23,538 nucleotides of DNA, taken from assembly GCA_031398385.1 (NCBI GenBank), contig JANNNE010000325.1, positions 1 to 23,538 of the forward strand. The letters are read 5' to 3'. Every line of letters starts with the position of its first letter. Within the stretch, counting starts at the first letter, position 1. Under the pieces are notes generated by a model that was not told the DNA's origin, did not search any database, and saw only the letters and a program-made list of their open reading frames with translations. Source of the DNA: Ideonella_A sp031398385 (GTDB taxonomy: Bacteria > Pseudomonadota > Gammaproteobacteria > Burkholderiales > Burkholderiaceae_C). This document shows, one piece after another, positions 14,274-21,405 of the stretch. Made by a program: the position numbers and the translations under genes.

Positions 14274-15179
14274 TCAACGCTTCCAATAAGACGGATCGCC
14301 GTAGCTGTGTTTCAGGAAGTCGATCCACAGGCGCACCCGCAACGGCAGGTGCTTGCGCTGCGGGAACACCGCGTAGATGCCGTTCGGGGGCGCGGCGAAA
14401 TCGTCGAGGACGGTGCGCAGTTCGCCGCGGCTGACCTGGGCCTCGACTTCCCAGGTCGATCGCCAGGCGATTCCAAGGCCGGCCAGGCACCATTCGTGCA
14501 GCACCTGGCCGTCACTGCAGTCGACCCGGCCGCTCGGCCGCAGGTGCGTCACCTCGCCGTCGATCTGGAAGGCCCAGCCGCGGCTCTGGCTGGCGTCGCC
14601 CGACAGGGCCAGGCATTGATGACGTGACAGATCGGCCGGGTGCAGCGGCGTGCCTGCTCGCTCCAGATAGGCCGGGGTGGCGACGAACAGACGCCGGTTG
14701 TCGGCCAGCCGCACGCTGACCAGATTGGAATCGGGCAGGTCGCCGACCCGCACCGCGCAGTCGTAGGCCTCGCCGATGATGTCGATCACGCGGTCGCTGA
14801 GATTGAGCGACACATTCACTTCGGGATGCTGGGCCAGGAAGCGCGGCACCAGCGGCGCCACATGGCGGCGCCCGAAACCGGCCGGGGCGGTGGCGCGCAA
14901 ATAGCCGCTGGCCTTGACACCGCCCGCGCTGACGCTGGCTTCGGCGTCGGTCAGATCGGCCAGCAGGCGCTGGCAATCCTCGAGAAAGGCGCTGCCTTCG
15001 TGGGTCAGCGACAAGCGGCGGGTGGTGCGCAGCATCAGTTTGACGCCCAGGCGCTGTTCCAGCGCGTCGATGCGGCGGCCGATGACGGCCGGGGCCACGC
15101 CTTCGGCGCTCGCCGCGGCCGTCAGGCTGCCACGGGCCGACACCGACACAAAGGATTCGATCTGCTTCAGCTTGTCCAT
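14274..15179 (-). CDS. LysR-family transcriptional regulator
   Basis: A 301-aa LysR-type regulator. The N-terminal winged helix-turn-helix spans about 1-60 (MDKLKQIESFVSVSARGSLT, then APAVIGRRIDALEQRLGVKL). The C-terminal two-lobed effector-binding domain spans about 90-295 (GYLRATAPAGFGRRHVAPLV, YDCAVRVGDLPDSNLVSVRL). The sequence has the look of the CrgA/AaeR-like subgroup, which does not define an effector. AGGAGG at 15190-15195 lies 10 nt before the ATG. It diverges from the dehalogenase-glcB pair, and a LysR-type box sits in the shared 100 bp, so it probably controls itself and that pair; glycolate, glyoxylate or a haloacid would be sensible effectors, but this is inference. Confidence 0.94.
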   Translation of the reverse strand: MDKLKQIESFVSVSARGSLTAAASAEGVAPAVIGRRIDALEQRLGVKLMLRTTRRLSLTHEGSAFLEDCQRLLADLTDAEASVSAGGVKASGYLRATAPAGFGRRHVAPLVPRFLAQHPEVNVSLNLSDRVIDIIGEAYDCAVRVGDLPDSNLVSVRLADNRRLFVATPAYLERAGTPLHPADLSRHQCLALSGDASQSRGWAFQIDGEVTHLRPSGRVDCSDGQVLHEWCLAGLGIAWRSTWEVEAQVSRGELRTVLDDFAAPPNGIYAVFPQRKHLPLRVRLWIDFLKHSYGDPSYWKR

Positions 15180-15203
15180 CGATCGGAGGCCTCCTTTGTG
15201 ATG

Positions 15204-15209
15204 ATTATG
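15204..15209 (-). promoter_or_regulatory. Candidate -10 element of lysR
   Basis: Minus-strand CATAAT, five of six matches to TATAAT, with a weak -35 (CTTGGA) 15-16 nt upstream. The LysR-type box at 15213-15225 lies between these two hexamers, which would allow autorepression. Confidence 0.45.
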
Positions 15210-15212
15210 CTG

Positions 15213-15225
15213 TTCAAGTCATGAA
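15213..15225. promoter_or_regulatory. LysR-type box (T-N11-A) in the divergent gap
   Basis: TTCA, five bases, TGAA: the dyad-symmetric T-N11-A pattern bound by LysR-type regulators. Its centre (15219) lies about 58 bases before the predicted start of the dehalogenase transcript, close to the usual recognition site near -65, and it overlaps the lysR promoter spacer. Confidence 0.55.
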
Positions 15226-15241
15226 TCCAAGTCGTTTCTGG

Positions 15242-15270
15242 TTATTAATGTCGGGGCGTGTTTGCAATAA
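15242..15270 (+). promoter_or_regulatory. Candidate promoter of the dehalogenase-glcB pair
   Basis: TTATTA (15242-15247), a 17-nt spacer and CAATAA (15265-15270). Both hexamers are weak, as expected of an activator-dependent promoter. The predicted start near 15277 would leave a leader of about 3 nt before the ATG at 15280. TTATT and AATAA at the ends also form an inverted repeat. Confidence 0.35.
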
Positions 15271-15279
15271 AGTGGTGTC

Positions 15280-15999
15280 ATGGATACCACCCACACCCGA
15301 TCGGTGCCGGGATCTGCGCCCGCGGCGGTTCTGTTCGACGCCTACGGCACGCTGTTCGATGTCTACAGCGTCGGCATGCTGGCCGAGCAGCTGTTTCCCG
15401 GCGCGGGCGAAAAATTGGCGCTGCTGTGGCGTGACCGTCAGATCGAATACACCCGCCTGGTGTCGATGAGCGGTCATGGCGGCGAACACTATCAGCCGTT
15501 CTGGAATCTGACCCGCTCGGCCTTGCAGTTCGCCTGCGAGCGCCTGGGCCTGGAACTTGCCAAGTCCGCCGAAGACCGGTTGATGAACGAATACCGTCAC
15601 CTGTCGGCGTTTCCGGAAAATCTGGAGGTCTTGCGAGGCCTGAAAGCGCGTGGCATCCGCGCCGGCATCCTGTCCAACGGCGACCCGGACATGTTGTCGA
15701 TCGCGGTCAAGAGTGCCGGTTTCGCCGAACTGCTTGATCCGGTATTGAGCGTGCACGCCACACGCCGCTACAAGACCGATCCTGCCACCTACGCGCTGGG
15801 TACCGAGGCCCTTGGGCGGCCGGCCGCGGATATCCTGTTCGTCTCGAGCAATTGCTGGGACGCCATCGGCGCCACCTGGTTCGGCTACACCACGCTGTGG
15901 GTCAACCGAGCCCGCCAACCGCTGGAACGCTTGGGCACCGAGCCGACCCGCATCGGCAGCAGCCTGCGCGATGTCCTGAATTTTTTCCCGGCGGCCTGA
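15280..15999 (+). CDS. (S)-2-haloacid dehalogenase, type II (HAD superfamily)
   Basis: Cytosolic hydrolase of 239 aa that replaces halogen with hydroxyl on L-2-haloacids, for example haloacetate to glycolate. The HAD nucleophile is D20 in LFDAYGTLFDVYS. The type II dehalogenase residues are all recognisable: R51 (LLWRDRQIEYTRL), S132-N133 in SNGDPDML, K165 and Y171 in RRYKTDPATY, and S189, N191 and D194 in FVSSNCWDAIGATWFGYTTL. This set separates true haloacid dehalogenases from HAD phosphatases, which makes the activity credible though the natural substrate is unknown. No clear ribosome-binding site is visible, fitting a nearly leaderless start. It lies 36 nt upstream of glcB and diverges from lysR. 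Confidence 0.93.
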   Translation: MDTTHTRSVPGSAPAAVLFDAYGTLFDVYSVGMLAEQLFPGAGEKLALLWRDRQIEYTRLVSMSGHGGEHYQPFWNLTRSALQFACERLGLELAKSAEDRLMNEYRHLSAFPENLEVLRGLKARGIRAGILSNGDPDMLSIAVKSAGFAELLDPVLSVHATRRYKTDPATYALGTEALGRPAADILFVSSNCWDAIGATWFGYTTLWVNRARQPLERLGTEPTRIGSSLRDVLNFFPAA

Positions 16000-16035
16000 A
16001 ATCCATCGAACGAAATCGAGTTTTCGATCAAGCAC

Positions 16036-18240
16036 ATGAGCAAACAAACCCCCCGCACCACCGTCCACGGCCTGCAGGTCGACACCGATCTGCACCATTT
16101 CGTGAATCAACTCGTCCTGCCAGGTACCGGCGTGGATCAGGCAGCGTTCTGGCAGGGCTTCGACGCCATCGTGCGTGATCTGGCGCCGAAGAATCTGGCC
16201 TTGCTGGCCGAACGCGACCGGCTGCAGACCGAACTGGATGCGTGGCACCGGGCGCACCCGGGCCCGATCAGCGACATGCCCGCCTACCGCGGCTTTCTCG
16301 AGCAGATCGGCTATCTGGTGCCGCCGCCGGTCGGGGCCCAGGCCAGCACCACGAATGTCGATGCCGAGCTGGCGGTGCAAGCCGGTCCGCAGCTGGTGGT
16401 TCCGATCCTGAATGCGCGTTATTCGCTGAATGCTGCGAACGCGCGCTGGGGTTCTCTGTACGATGCCTTGTACGGCACCGACGTGATCGCGCAGACCGGG
16501 GGCGCCGAGCCCGGCAAGGGCTACAACCCGGTTCGTGGTGCCAAGGTGATTGCCTATGCACGCACCGTGCTGGATCGCAGCGTGCCGTTGGTCACCGGTT
16601 CGCACCGTGACGCGAGCGCGTATTCGGTCGAGGCGGGCCAGCTGGTCGTCAGGCAGGGCGAGGGCGGCAGCGCCGGGCTCGAAGACCCGTCGCAGTTTGT
16701 CGGCTACCTGGGCGATGCGGCGGCTCCGACTTCGATCCTGCTGGTCCACAACGGCATTCACATCGACATCCAGATCGACCGCAGCACCACCATCGGCAAG
16801 ACCGATGCGGCGGGCATCAGCGACGTGATCCTGGAATCGGCCTTGTCGACCATCCTCGACCTGGAAGATTCAGTCGCCGTCGTCGACGCCGCCGACAAGG
16901 TGCTGGCCTACGGCAACTGGCTGGGCATCCAGCGCGGCACGCTGACCGAAGAAGTCGACAAGGGCGGCAAGCGCTTCACGCGCCGCCTTAACCCGGACCG
17001 CGTCTACACCGCGCCCGACGGCACGGGCGAGGTGGTGCGGCACGGCCGCTCGCTGATGTTCGTTCGCAACGTCGGCCACCTGATGACCAATCCGGCCATC
17101 CTGTACGGCGACTCGACGGAGATCCCGGAAGGCATCATGGACGCCGTGATCACCGTGGCGATCGCGGTGCACGACCTGAAGCGCCTGGGTAATCCGGAGA
17201 TCCGCAATTCGCGCGCCGGCTCGGTCTACATCGTCAAGCCCAAGATGCACGGGCCGGCCGAAGTGGCGTTTGCCTGCGAGCTGTTCAGCCGCGTCGAGCA
17301 GCTGCTCGGCCTGCCCGCCAACACCGTCAAGCTCGGCATCATGGACGAGGAGCGGCGCACCAGCGTCAATCTGAAAGCCTGCATCGCCGAGGCGGCGGCG
17401 CGGGTCGCGTTCATCAATACCGGTTTCCTCGACCGCACCGGCGACGAGATGCACACCGCGATGCTGGCCGGCCCGATGATCCGCAAGGGCGACATGAAAA
17501 GCAGCGCCTGGATCGGGGCTTACGAGCGCAACAACGTGCTGGTCGGCCTCGGCTGTGGCCTACGCGGGCGCGCACAGATCGGCAAGGGCATGTGGGCCAT
17601 GCCCGACCTGATGGCCGCGATGCTCGAGCAGAAGATCGCGCATCCGAAGGCCGGTGCCAACACCGCCTGGGTGCCGTCGCCGACCGCCGCCACGCTGCAT
17701 GCCTTGCATTACCACCAGGTCAATGTCGACCAGGTGCAGCGCGAGCTCGAGAAGATCGACGCCGATTCGCAGCACGACGACTTGCTGGGCAAGCTGCTGC
17801 AGATTCCGGTTACCGCGGCCCCGAACTGGAGCGCGGCCGAAAAGCAGCAGGAGCTCGACAACAACGCCCAGGGCATCCTCGGCTATGTGGTGCGCTGGAT
17901 CGATCAGGGTGTCGGCTGCTCGAAGGTGCCCGACATCCACGATGTCGGCCTGATGGAAGACCGCGCCACCTTGCGCATCTCGAGCCAGCACATCGCCAAC
18001 TGGCTACGCCATGGGGTGGTCAGCGAGGCGCAGGTGCGCGAGACCTTCGAACGCATGGCGGCGGTGGTCGACAATCAGAATGCAGGCGATGCGGCCTATC
18101 AACCGATGGCCGGGCATTTCGATAGCTCGCGCGCCTATCAGGCCGCCTGCGACCTGGTGTTCAAGGGGCTGGAGCAGCCGAGCGGCTATACCGAGCCGCT
18201 GCTGCATGCCTGGCGTCTGCAGGTGAAGGCCGCCGCCTGA
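16036..18240 (+). CDS. glcB: Malate synthase G
   Basis: Condenses glyoxylate with acetyl-CoA to malate, feeding C2 acids into the TCA cycle. The protein is 734 aa, matching the monomeric G isoform (about 723) rather than the shorter A form. Catalytic residues can be placed by motif: R344 in MFVRNVGHLMT, Mg-binding E438 in GIMDEERRTSVNL and D466 in NTGFLDRTGDEMH, and the general base D642 in GLMEDRATLRISSQH. The redox-sensitive Cys of the family is C628 in GVGCSKVPD. No strong ribosome-binding site precedes the ATG at 16036; a small ATCGA/TCGAT hairpin (16015-16028) lies just upstream. It is 36 nt after the dehalogenase gene and is probably cotranscribed with it. Confidence 0.97.
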   Translation: MSKQTPRTTVHGLQVDTDLHHFVNQLVLPGTGVDQAAFWQGFDAIVRDLAPKNLALLAERDRLQTELDAWHRAHPGPISDMPAYRGFLEQIGYLVPPPVGAQASTTNVDAELAVQAGPQLVVPILNARYSLNAANARWGSLYDALYGTDVIAQTGGAEPGKGYNPVRGAKVIAYARTVLDRSVPLVTGSHRDASAYSVEAGQLVVRQGEGGSAGLEDPSQFVGYLGDAAAPTSILLVHNGIHIDIQIDRSTTIGKTDAAGISDVILESALSTILDLEDSVAVVDAADKVLAYGNWLGIQRGTLTEEVDKGGKRFTRRLNPDRVYTAPDGTGEVVRHGRSLMFVRNVGHLMTNPAILYGDSTEIPEGIMDAVITVAIAVHDLKRLGNPEIRNSRAGSVYIVKPKMHGPAEVAFACELFSRVEQLLGLPANTVKLGIMDEERRTSVNLKACIAEAAARVAFINTGFLDRTGDEMHTAMLAGPMIRKGDMKSSAWIGAYERNNVLVGLGCGLRGRAQIGKGMWAMPDLMAAMLEQKIAHPKAGANTAWVPSPTAATLHALHYHQVNVDQVQRELEKIDADSQHDDLLGKLLQIPVTAAPNWSAAEKQQELDNNAQGILGYVVRWIDQGVGCSKVPDIHDVGLMEDRATLRISSQHIANWLRHGVVSEAQVRETFERMAAVVDNQNAGDAAYQPMAGHFDSSRAYQAACDLVFKGLEQPSGYTEPLLHAWRLQVKAAA

Positions 18241-18264
18241 CGGGTCTGGCGGGTTTCGCAAGGG

Positions 18265-18282
18265 CGGCGCTCCCTGGCGCCG
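18265..18282 (+). terminator. Hairpin after glcB
   Basis: CGGCGC, six bases, GCGCCG: a 6-bp stem extendable by one wobble and one G-C pair, 24 bases after the glcB stop and 16 bases before the next start codon. No T-run follows. It may partly separate glcB from the flavoprotein gene. Confidence 0.35.
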
Positions 18283-18298
18283 TCGTCATCGACAGATC

Positions 18299-19633
18299 AT
18301 GCCCACGCCGGAACCTGCCATTGCCGTCCAGCCCGCGATCGACGCAGCGGGATTGAATCGTCCCGCGGCGCAGCTGCCGTCCCGTTGCGAGGTGCTGGTC
18401 GTCGGTGCCGGACCAGCTGGCAGCGCCGCGGCGCAATGGCTGGCGCGGGCCGGCATCGACGTGGTCCTGATCGACCGCAGCGCGTTCCCGCGCGACAAGG
18501 TCTGCGGCGATGGACTGATTCCGGATGCCCACCGTGCCCTGGAGCGGCTCGGCGTGCTGGAGCCGGTATTGTGCGCCGCGCGTATCGCGACCCATGTCGC
18601 CGCGATCGGGCCGCGTGGCGGACGCATCGAGGTGCCGGGTACCCTGGCCGTTCTGCCGCGCAGCCAGCTCGATCTGATCGTCTGCCAGGCGGCGGTAGCG
18701 GCCGGGGCACGGATGTTCGCGCCGGTCCGTTATGTCGCGCCATTGGTGGCTCCGGCCGACGGCGATGACTCGAATCAGCCCGCACGGGTGATCGGTGCAA
18801 GGGTGCAGTCCGCCGGCATCGAGCGCGAAATCCGCGCCGACTGGACGATTCTGGCCAGCGGCGCGGTGCCGCAGGCGCTGCAGGCCGCCGGTCTGTGCGA
18901 GCGGCAGACGCCGTCGGCGGTGGCGCTGCGCGGCTATCTGCACAACCCGTCGATGGCCGGCCGCATCACCGCGCTGGAGGTGGCCTGGCATCCGCGTCTG
19001 CGCACCGGTTACGGCTGGATCTTCCCGTGCGGCGAGGGTCTGTTCAATGTGGGCGTCGGCGTCGAGCACAGTCACCGCGAGCGCGCTTCCACCGGCCGTT
19101 CGATGAGCGAGATCGATCTGCGCGGCATGTTGCGCCTGTTCGGTCAGATCTACCCGATCGCCGGTGAATTGATGAGCGGTGGCCGCTGGGTAGGCGCCTT
19201 GAAAGGTGCGCCGCTGCGCTGTTCGCTGACCGGTGCGGCTCTGTCCCGGCCCGGCCTGCTGGTGGCCGGCGAAGCGGCCGGCAGCACCTTCGCATTCACC
19301 GGCGAAGGCATCGGCAAGGCGCTCGAGACCGGCATCCTGGCGGCGCAGGCGCTGATCGATGGCCGGCAGCACATTGACGACGCGGCGCAGGACGACGCGT
19401 CGCTGCGCGCTGGCTACGAGCAGCGGGTTCGTGCCTTGCAGCCGCTGTTCGAGGTTTACAACCGCGCCAATGTCGTCAACCACCATCCCTGGCTGGTCGA
19501 TCTGCTGATCTGGAGCGCACGCCGCAGCCCGGCCCGGCTGCAGAAGATGGCCGGCGTGCTCGACGAGACCTATATGCCGACCAACCTGCTGCGCCCGGGC
19601 AGTCTGATGCGCCTGCTGTTCGAACGCGGCTGA
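18299..19633 (+). CDS. FAD-dependent oxidoreductase, geranylgeranyl reductase family
   Basis: A 444-aa flavoprotein of the geranylgeranyl-reductase branch of the PHBH fold. An N-terminal extension of about 28 residues precedes the Rossmann FAD motif VVGAGPAGSAAAQWLARAG (34-52) with ribose-binding D59. The family motif PRDKVCGDGL is at 64-73 and GYGWIFP at 237-243. The second FAD motif, usually GDAAG, reads GEAAG here (324-328), followed by the conserved FTGEGI (333-338). Members reduce or hydroxylate isoprenoids, quinones or other lipids, so the substrate cannot be assigned. The Tyr/Trp-rich C-terminus may associate with membranes. The ATG at 18299 has no strong ribosome-binding site. It sits 58 nt after glcB and 33 nt before the amidotransferase gene. 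Confidence 0.87.
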   Translation: MPTPEPAIAVQPAIDAAGLNRPAAQLPSRCEVLVVGAGPAGSAAAQWLARAGIDVVLIDRSAFPRDKVCGDGLIPDAHRALERLGVLEPVLCAARIATHVAAIGPRGGRIEVPGTLAVLPRSQLDLIVCQAAVAAGARMFAPVRYVAPLVAPADGDDSNQPARVIGARVQSAGIEREIRADWTILASGAVPQALQAAGLCERQTPSAVALRGYLHNPSMAGRITALEVAWHPRLRTGYGWIFPCGEGLFNVGVGVEHSHRERASTGRSMSEIDLRGMLRLFGQIYPIAGELMSGGRWVGALKGAPLRCSLTGAALSRPGLLVAGEAAGSTFAFTGEGIGKALETGILAAQALIDGRQHIDDAAQDDASLRAGYEQRVRALQPLFEVYNRANVVNHHPWLVDLLIWSARRSPARLQKMAGVLDETYMPTNLLRPGSLMRLLFERG

Positions 19634-19666
19634 CGGCGACGCGCCGATTTGTGCCAGAGTCGCACC

Positions 19667-20428
19667 ATGTGCCAGCTGCTCGGACTCAATGCCAATACGC
19701 CGACCGATCTGGTCTTCAGCCTGACCGGCTTCTCGACCCGTGCCGAGGAGCACAAGGATGGTTTCGGGATCGCGTTTTTCGAGCAACGCGGCGTGCGGCT
19801 GTTCGTCGATCCGGTCAGTGCGATCGGCTCGCCGGTGGCCGACATGGTGCGCAACTACCCGATCCGTTCCGACAACATCATCAGCCACATCCGCAAAGCT
19901 ACCCAGGGCACGGTGTCGCTCGAGAATACCCACCCCTTCATCCGCGAGCTGTGGGGGCGCTACTGGGTATTTGCGCACAACGGCAATCTGGTCGACTACG
20001 CCCCGCGGCTGCATGCTTCATTCCGCCCGGTCGGCGATACCGACAGCGAGCTGGCTTTCTGCTGGCTGATGCAGGAGCTGGCCAAGGCGCACGCCAGCGT
20101 GCCGACGATCGACGAGCTGACGATGACGCTGCGCGAGCTGGTGCCGCAGGCCGCCGCGCATGGCACCTTCAACTTTCTGCTCAGCAATGGCCAGGCCTTG
20201 TGGGCGCATGCGAATACCCAGCTCCACTACCTGGTTCGGCGCCAGCCGTTCGGTCCGGCTCACCTTCAGGACGAAGACCTGAGCGTCGATTTTTCGTCGC
20301 ATACCACGCCTGCCGATCGGGTTGCGGTGATCGCCACTGAACCGCTCACCAGCAATGAAACCTGGACCCGTTTCGAACCGGGTGAGTTGAAAGTGTTTGT
20401 TTCAGGTTGTCCGATGGAAGGGCGCTGA
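19667..20428 (+). CDS. Class II glutamine amidotransferase (YafJ-like)
   Basis: A 253-aa Ntn-type glutaminase domain standing alone, related to YafJ/GATase_4 proteins. The nucleophile must be the N-terminal Cys exposed by Met removal, so the start is set at ATG 19667, giving MCQLLGLNANTPTDLVFSLT. Further signatures are DGFGIAFF, HIRKAT (74-79), NTHPF, the oxyanion AHNGNL (103-108) and GDTDSE (123-128). It would release ammonia from glutamine or a gamma-glutamyl compound; no synthase domain is attached and the partner or real substrate is unknown. An upstream in-frame TTG (19649) would also place Cys second. It is 33 nt after the flavoprotein gene and 18 nt before the response regulator gene, so an operon is likely. 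Confidence 0.9.
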   Translation: MCQLLGLNANTPTDLVFSLTGFSTRAEEHKDGFGIAFFEQRGVRLFVDPVSAIGSPVADMVRNYPIRSDNIISHIRKATQGTVSLENTHPFIRELWGRYWVFAHNGNLVDYAPRLHASFRPVGDTDSELAFCWLMQELAKAHASVPTIDELTMTLRELVPQAAAHGTFNFLLSNGQALWAHANTQLHYLVRRQPFGPAHLQDEDLSVDFSSHTTPADRVAVIATEPLTSNETWTRFEPGELKVFVSGCPMEGR

Positions 20429-20446
20429 TGCGAGACTGCGGCTCAT

Positions 20447-21313
20447 ATGCTTCAGCCCGTGATCCAGGGAATGACCAATCCGCTGTTCGATGACAGTGCG
20501 ATCGGGCTCCCCGACATGACGACAAATTCGAGGCCGCAGCAGTTCAAGGCCTTGGTGGCAGACGACGATGCGATTGCGAAGCGCCGCCTGGTCCGCTCGC
20601 TCAGCAGCCTCTGGCCCGGCTTGATGATCATCGAAGCCGACGATGGCATCGATGCCTGGGACCGCTTCCTCGAATTCGAACCCGATCTGTGCTTTCTCGA
20701 CGTGCGCATGCCGGGCCTGACCGGCATCGAAGTGGCGCGCCGCATTGCGGATCGGTCGCAGGTGATCTTTCTGTCGGCACCGAACGATCGAGCCTTGGCT
20801 GAGCTGAAGGCCGGTTCGGTGCTGCACCTGGTCAAGCCGCTAGCGACCGCTCGCATGTCCGAAGTCGTGAGCCAAGCTCGAGCCATGTTGTCGCCGCGCC
20901 AAGGTCCGGCGTTGCCTTCCTTGCAACAGCTGCTCGACCGCCTGGCCGGTCAGCTGCGCCGACCGGCGCCACTGGAGGCGATCGAGACCGGTGACGGCCC
21001 GCGCGCCGAGTGGCTGTTGGTCGAGGATGTCGTGTATTTCGCGGCCGAGATCCATGGCACCCGTGTGGTTTCCAGGTATGGCGAGGCCTTGGTTCGGACC
21101 CCGTTGAAGGCACTCGTCGCGCAGCTCGATACCCGCCGGTTTACCCAGATCAACCGCTTCGCCGTCGTCAACCAGCAACATATCCAGGGCACTCGTCGAC
21201 TTGACCCCGAAACCATGGAGTTGTCGCTGCGCGAACGGTCGAAGACGCTGCCGGTCTCGCGGCATTTCCAGGCGTTGTTCGAAAACGGCGTCGCCGGGTT
21301 CGTAAAAGCCTGA
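20447..21313 (+). CDS. LytTR-type response regulator (orphan)
   Basis: A 288-aa two-domain regulator (from the first ATG). The receiver domain begins at FKALVADDDAIAKRRLVRSL: acidic pair D39-D40, phosphoacceptor D85 in CFLDVRMPGLTG, S110 in IFLSAPND, and K130 in HLVKPL. The C-terminal LytTR DNA-binding domain spans about 185-285 (VEDVVYFAAEIHGTRVVSRY, LDTRRFTQINRFAVVNQQHI). All phosphorylation residues are intact, so it should respond to a histidine kinase, but none is in the window. In-frame ATGs at 20471 and 20516 are alternatives; the last would start 13 residues before the receiver domain as in many relatives, and no ribosome-binding site decides. It is 18 nt after the amidotransferase gene. 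Confidence 0.9.
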   Translation: MLQPVIQGMTNPLFDDSAIGLPDMTTNSRPQQFKALVADDDAIAKRRLVRSLSSLWPGLMIIEADDGIDAWDRFLEFEPDLCFLDVRMPGLTGIEVARRIADRSQVIFLSAPNDRALAELKAGSVLHLVKPLATARMSEVVSQARAMLSPRQGPALPSLQQLLDRLAGQLRRPAPLEAIETGDGPRAEWLLVEDVVYFAAEIHGTRVVSRYGEALVRTPLKALVAQLDTRRFTQINRFAVVNQQHIQGTRRLDPETMELSLRERSKTLPVSRHFQALFENGVAGFVKA

Positions 21314-21315
21314 GC

Positions 21316-21337
21316 CGGCGCCGCCGATGCGGCGCCG
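21316..21337 (+). terminator. Strong hairpin after the response regulator gene
   Basis: CGGCGCCGC, CGAT, GCGGCGCCG: a perfect 9-bp GC stem with a 4-base loop, starting two bases after the stop codon. No T-run follows. It probably ends the transcript before the carboxypeptidase gene. Confidence 0.5.
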
Positions 21338-21370
21338 CGAAGCACTTGCGGCGCTGCCGAATTCAGGCGC

Positions 21371-21376
21371 GACAAT
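21371..21376 (+). promoter_or_regulatory. Candidate -10 element of the carboxypeptidase gene
   Basis: GACAAT followed by CGG, ending 29 nt before the ATG at 21406. The core ACAATCGG is shared with the elements upstream of rsmE and the YidB-family gene, and here too a hairpin lies upstream. TTGCGG (21346-21351) is a possible -35 at a long 19-nt spacing. Confidence 0.35.
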
Positions 21377-21405
21377 CGGACGGTCCGCGTTGACGTCCCA
21401 AACCC

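Noticed and set aside
18161..20014. 617-codon open frame on the minus strand
   Set aside because: Antisense to the flavoprotein and amidotransferase genes; no domain or plausible start signal.
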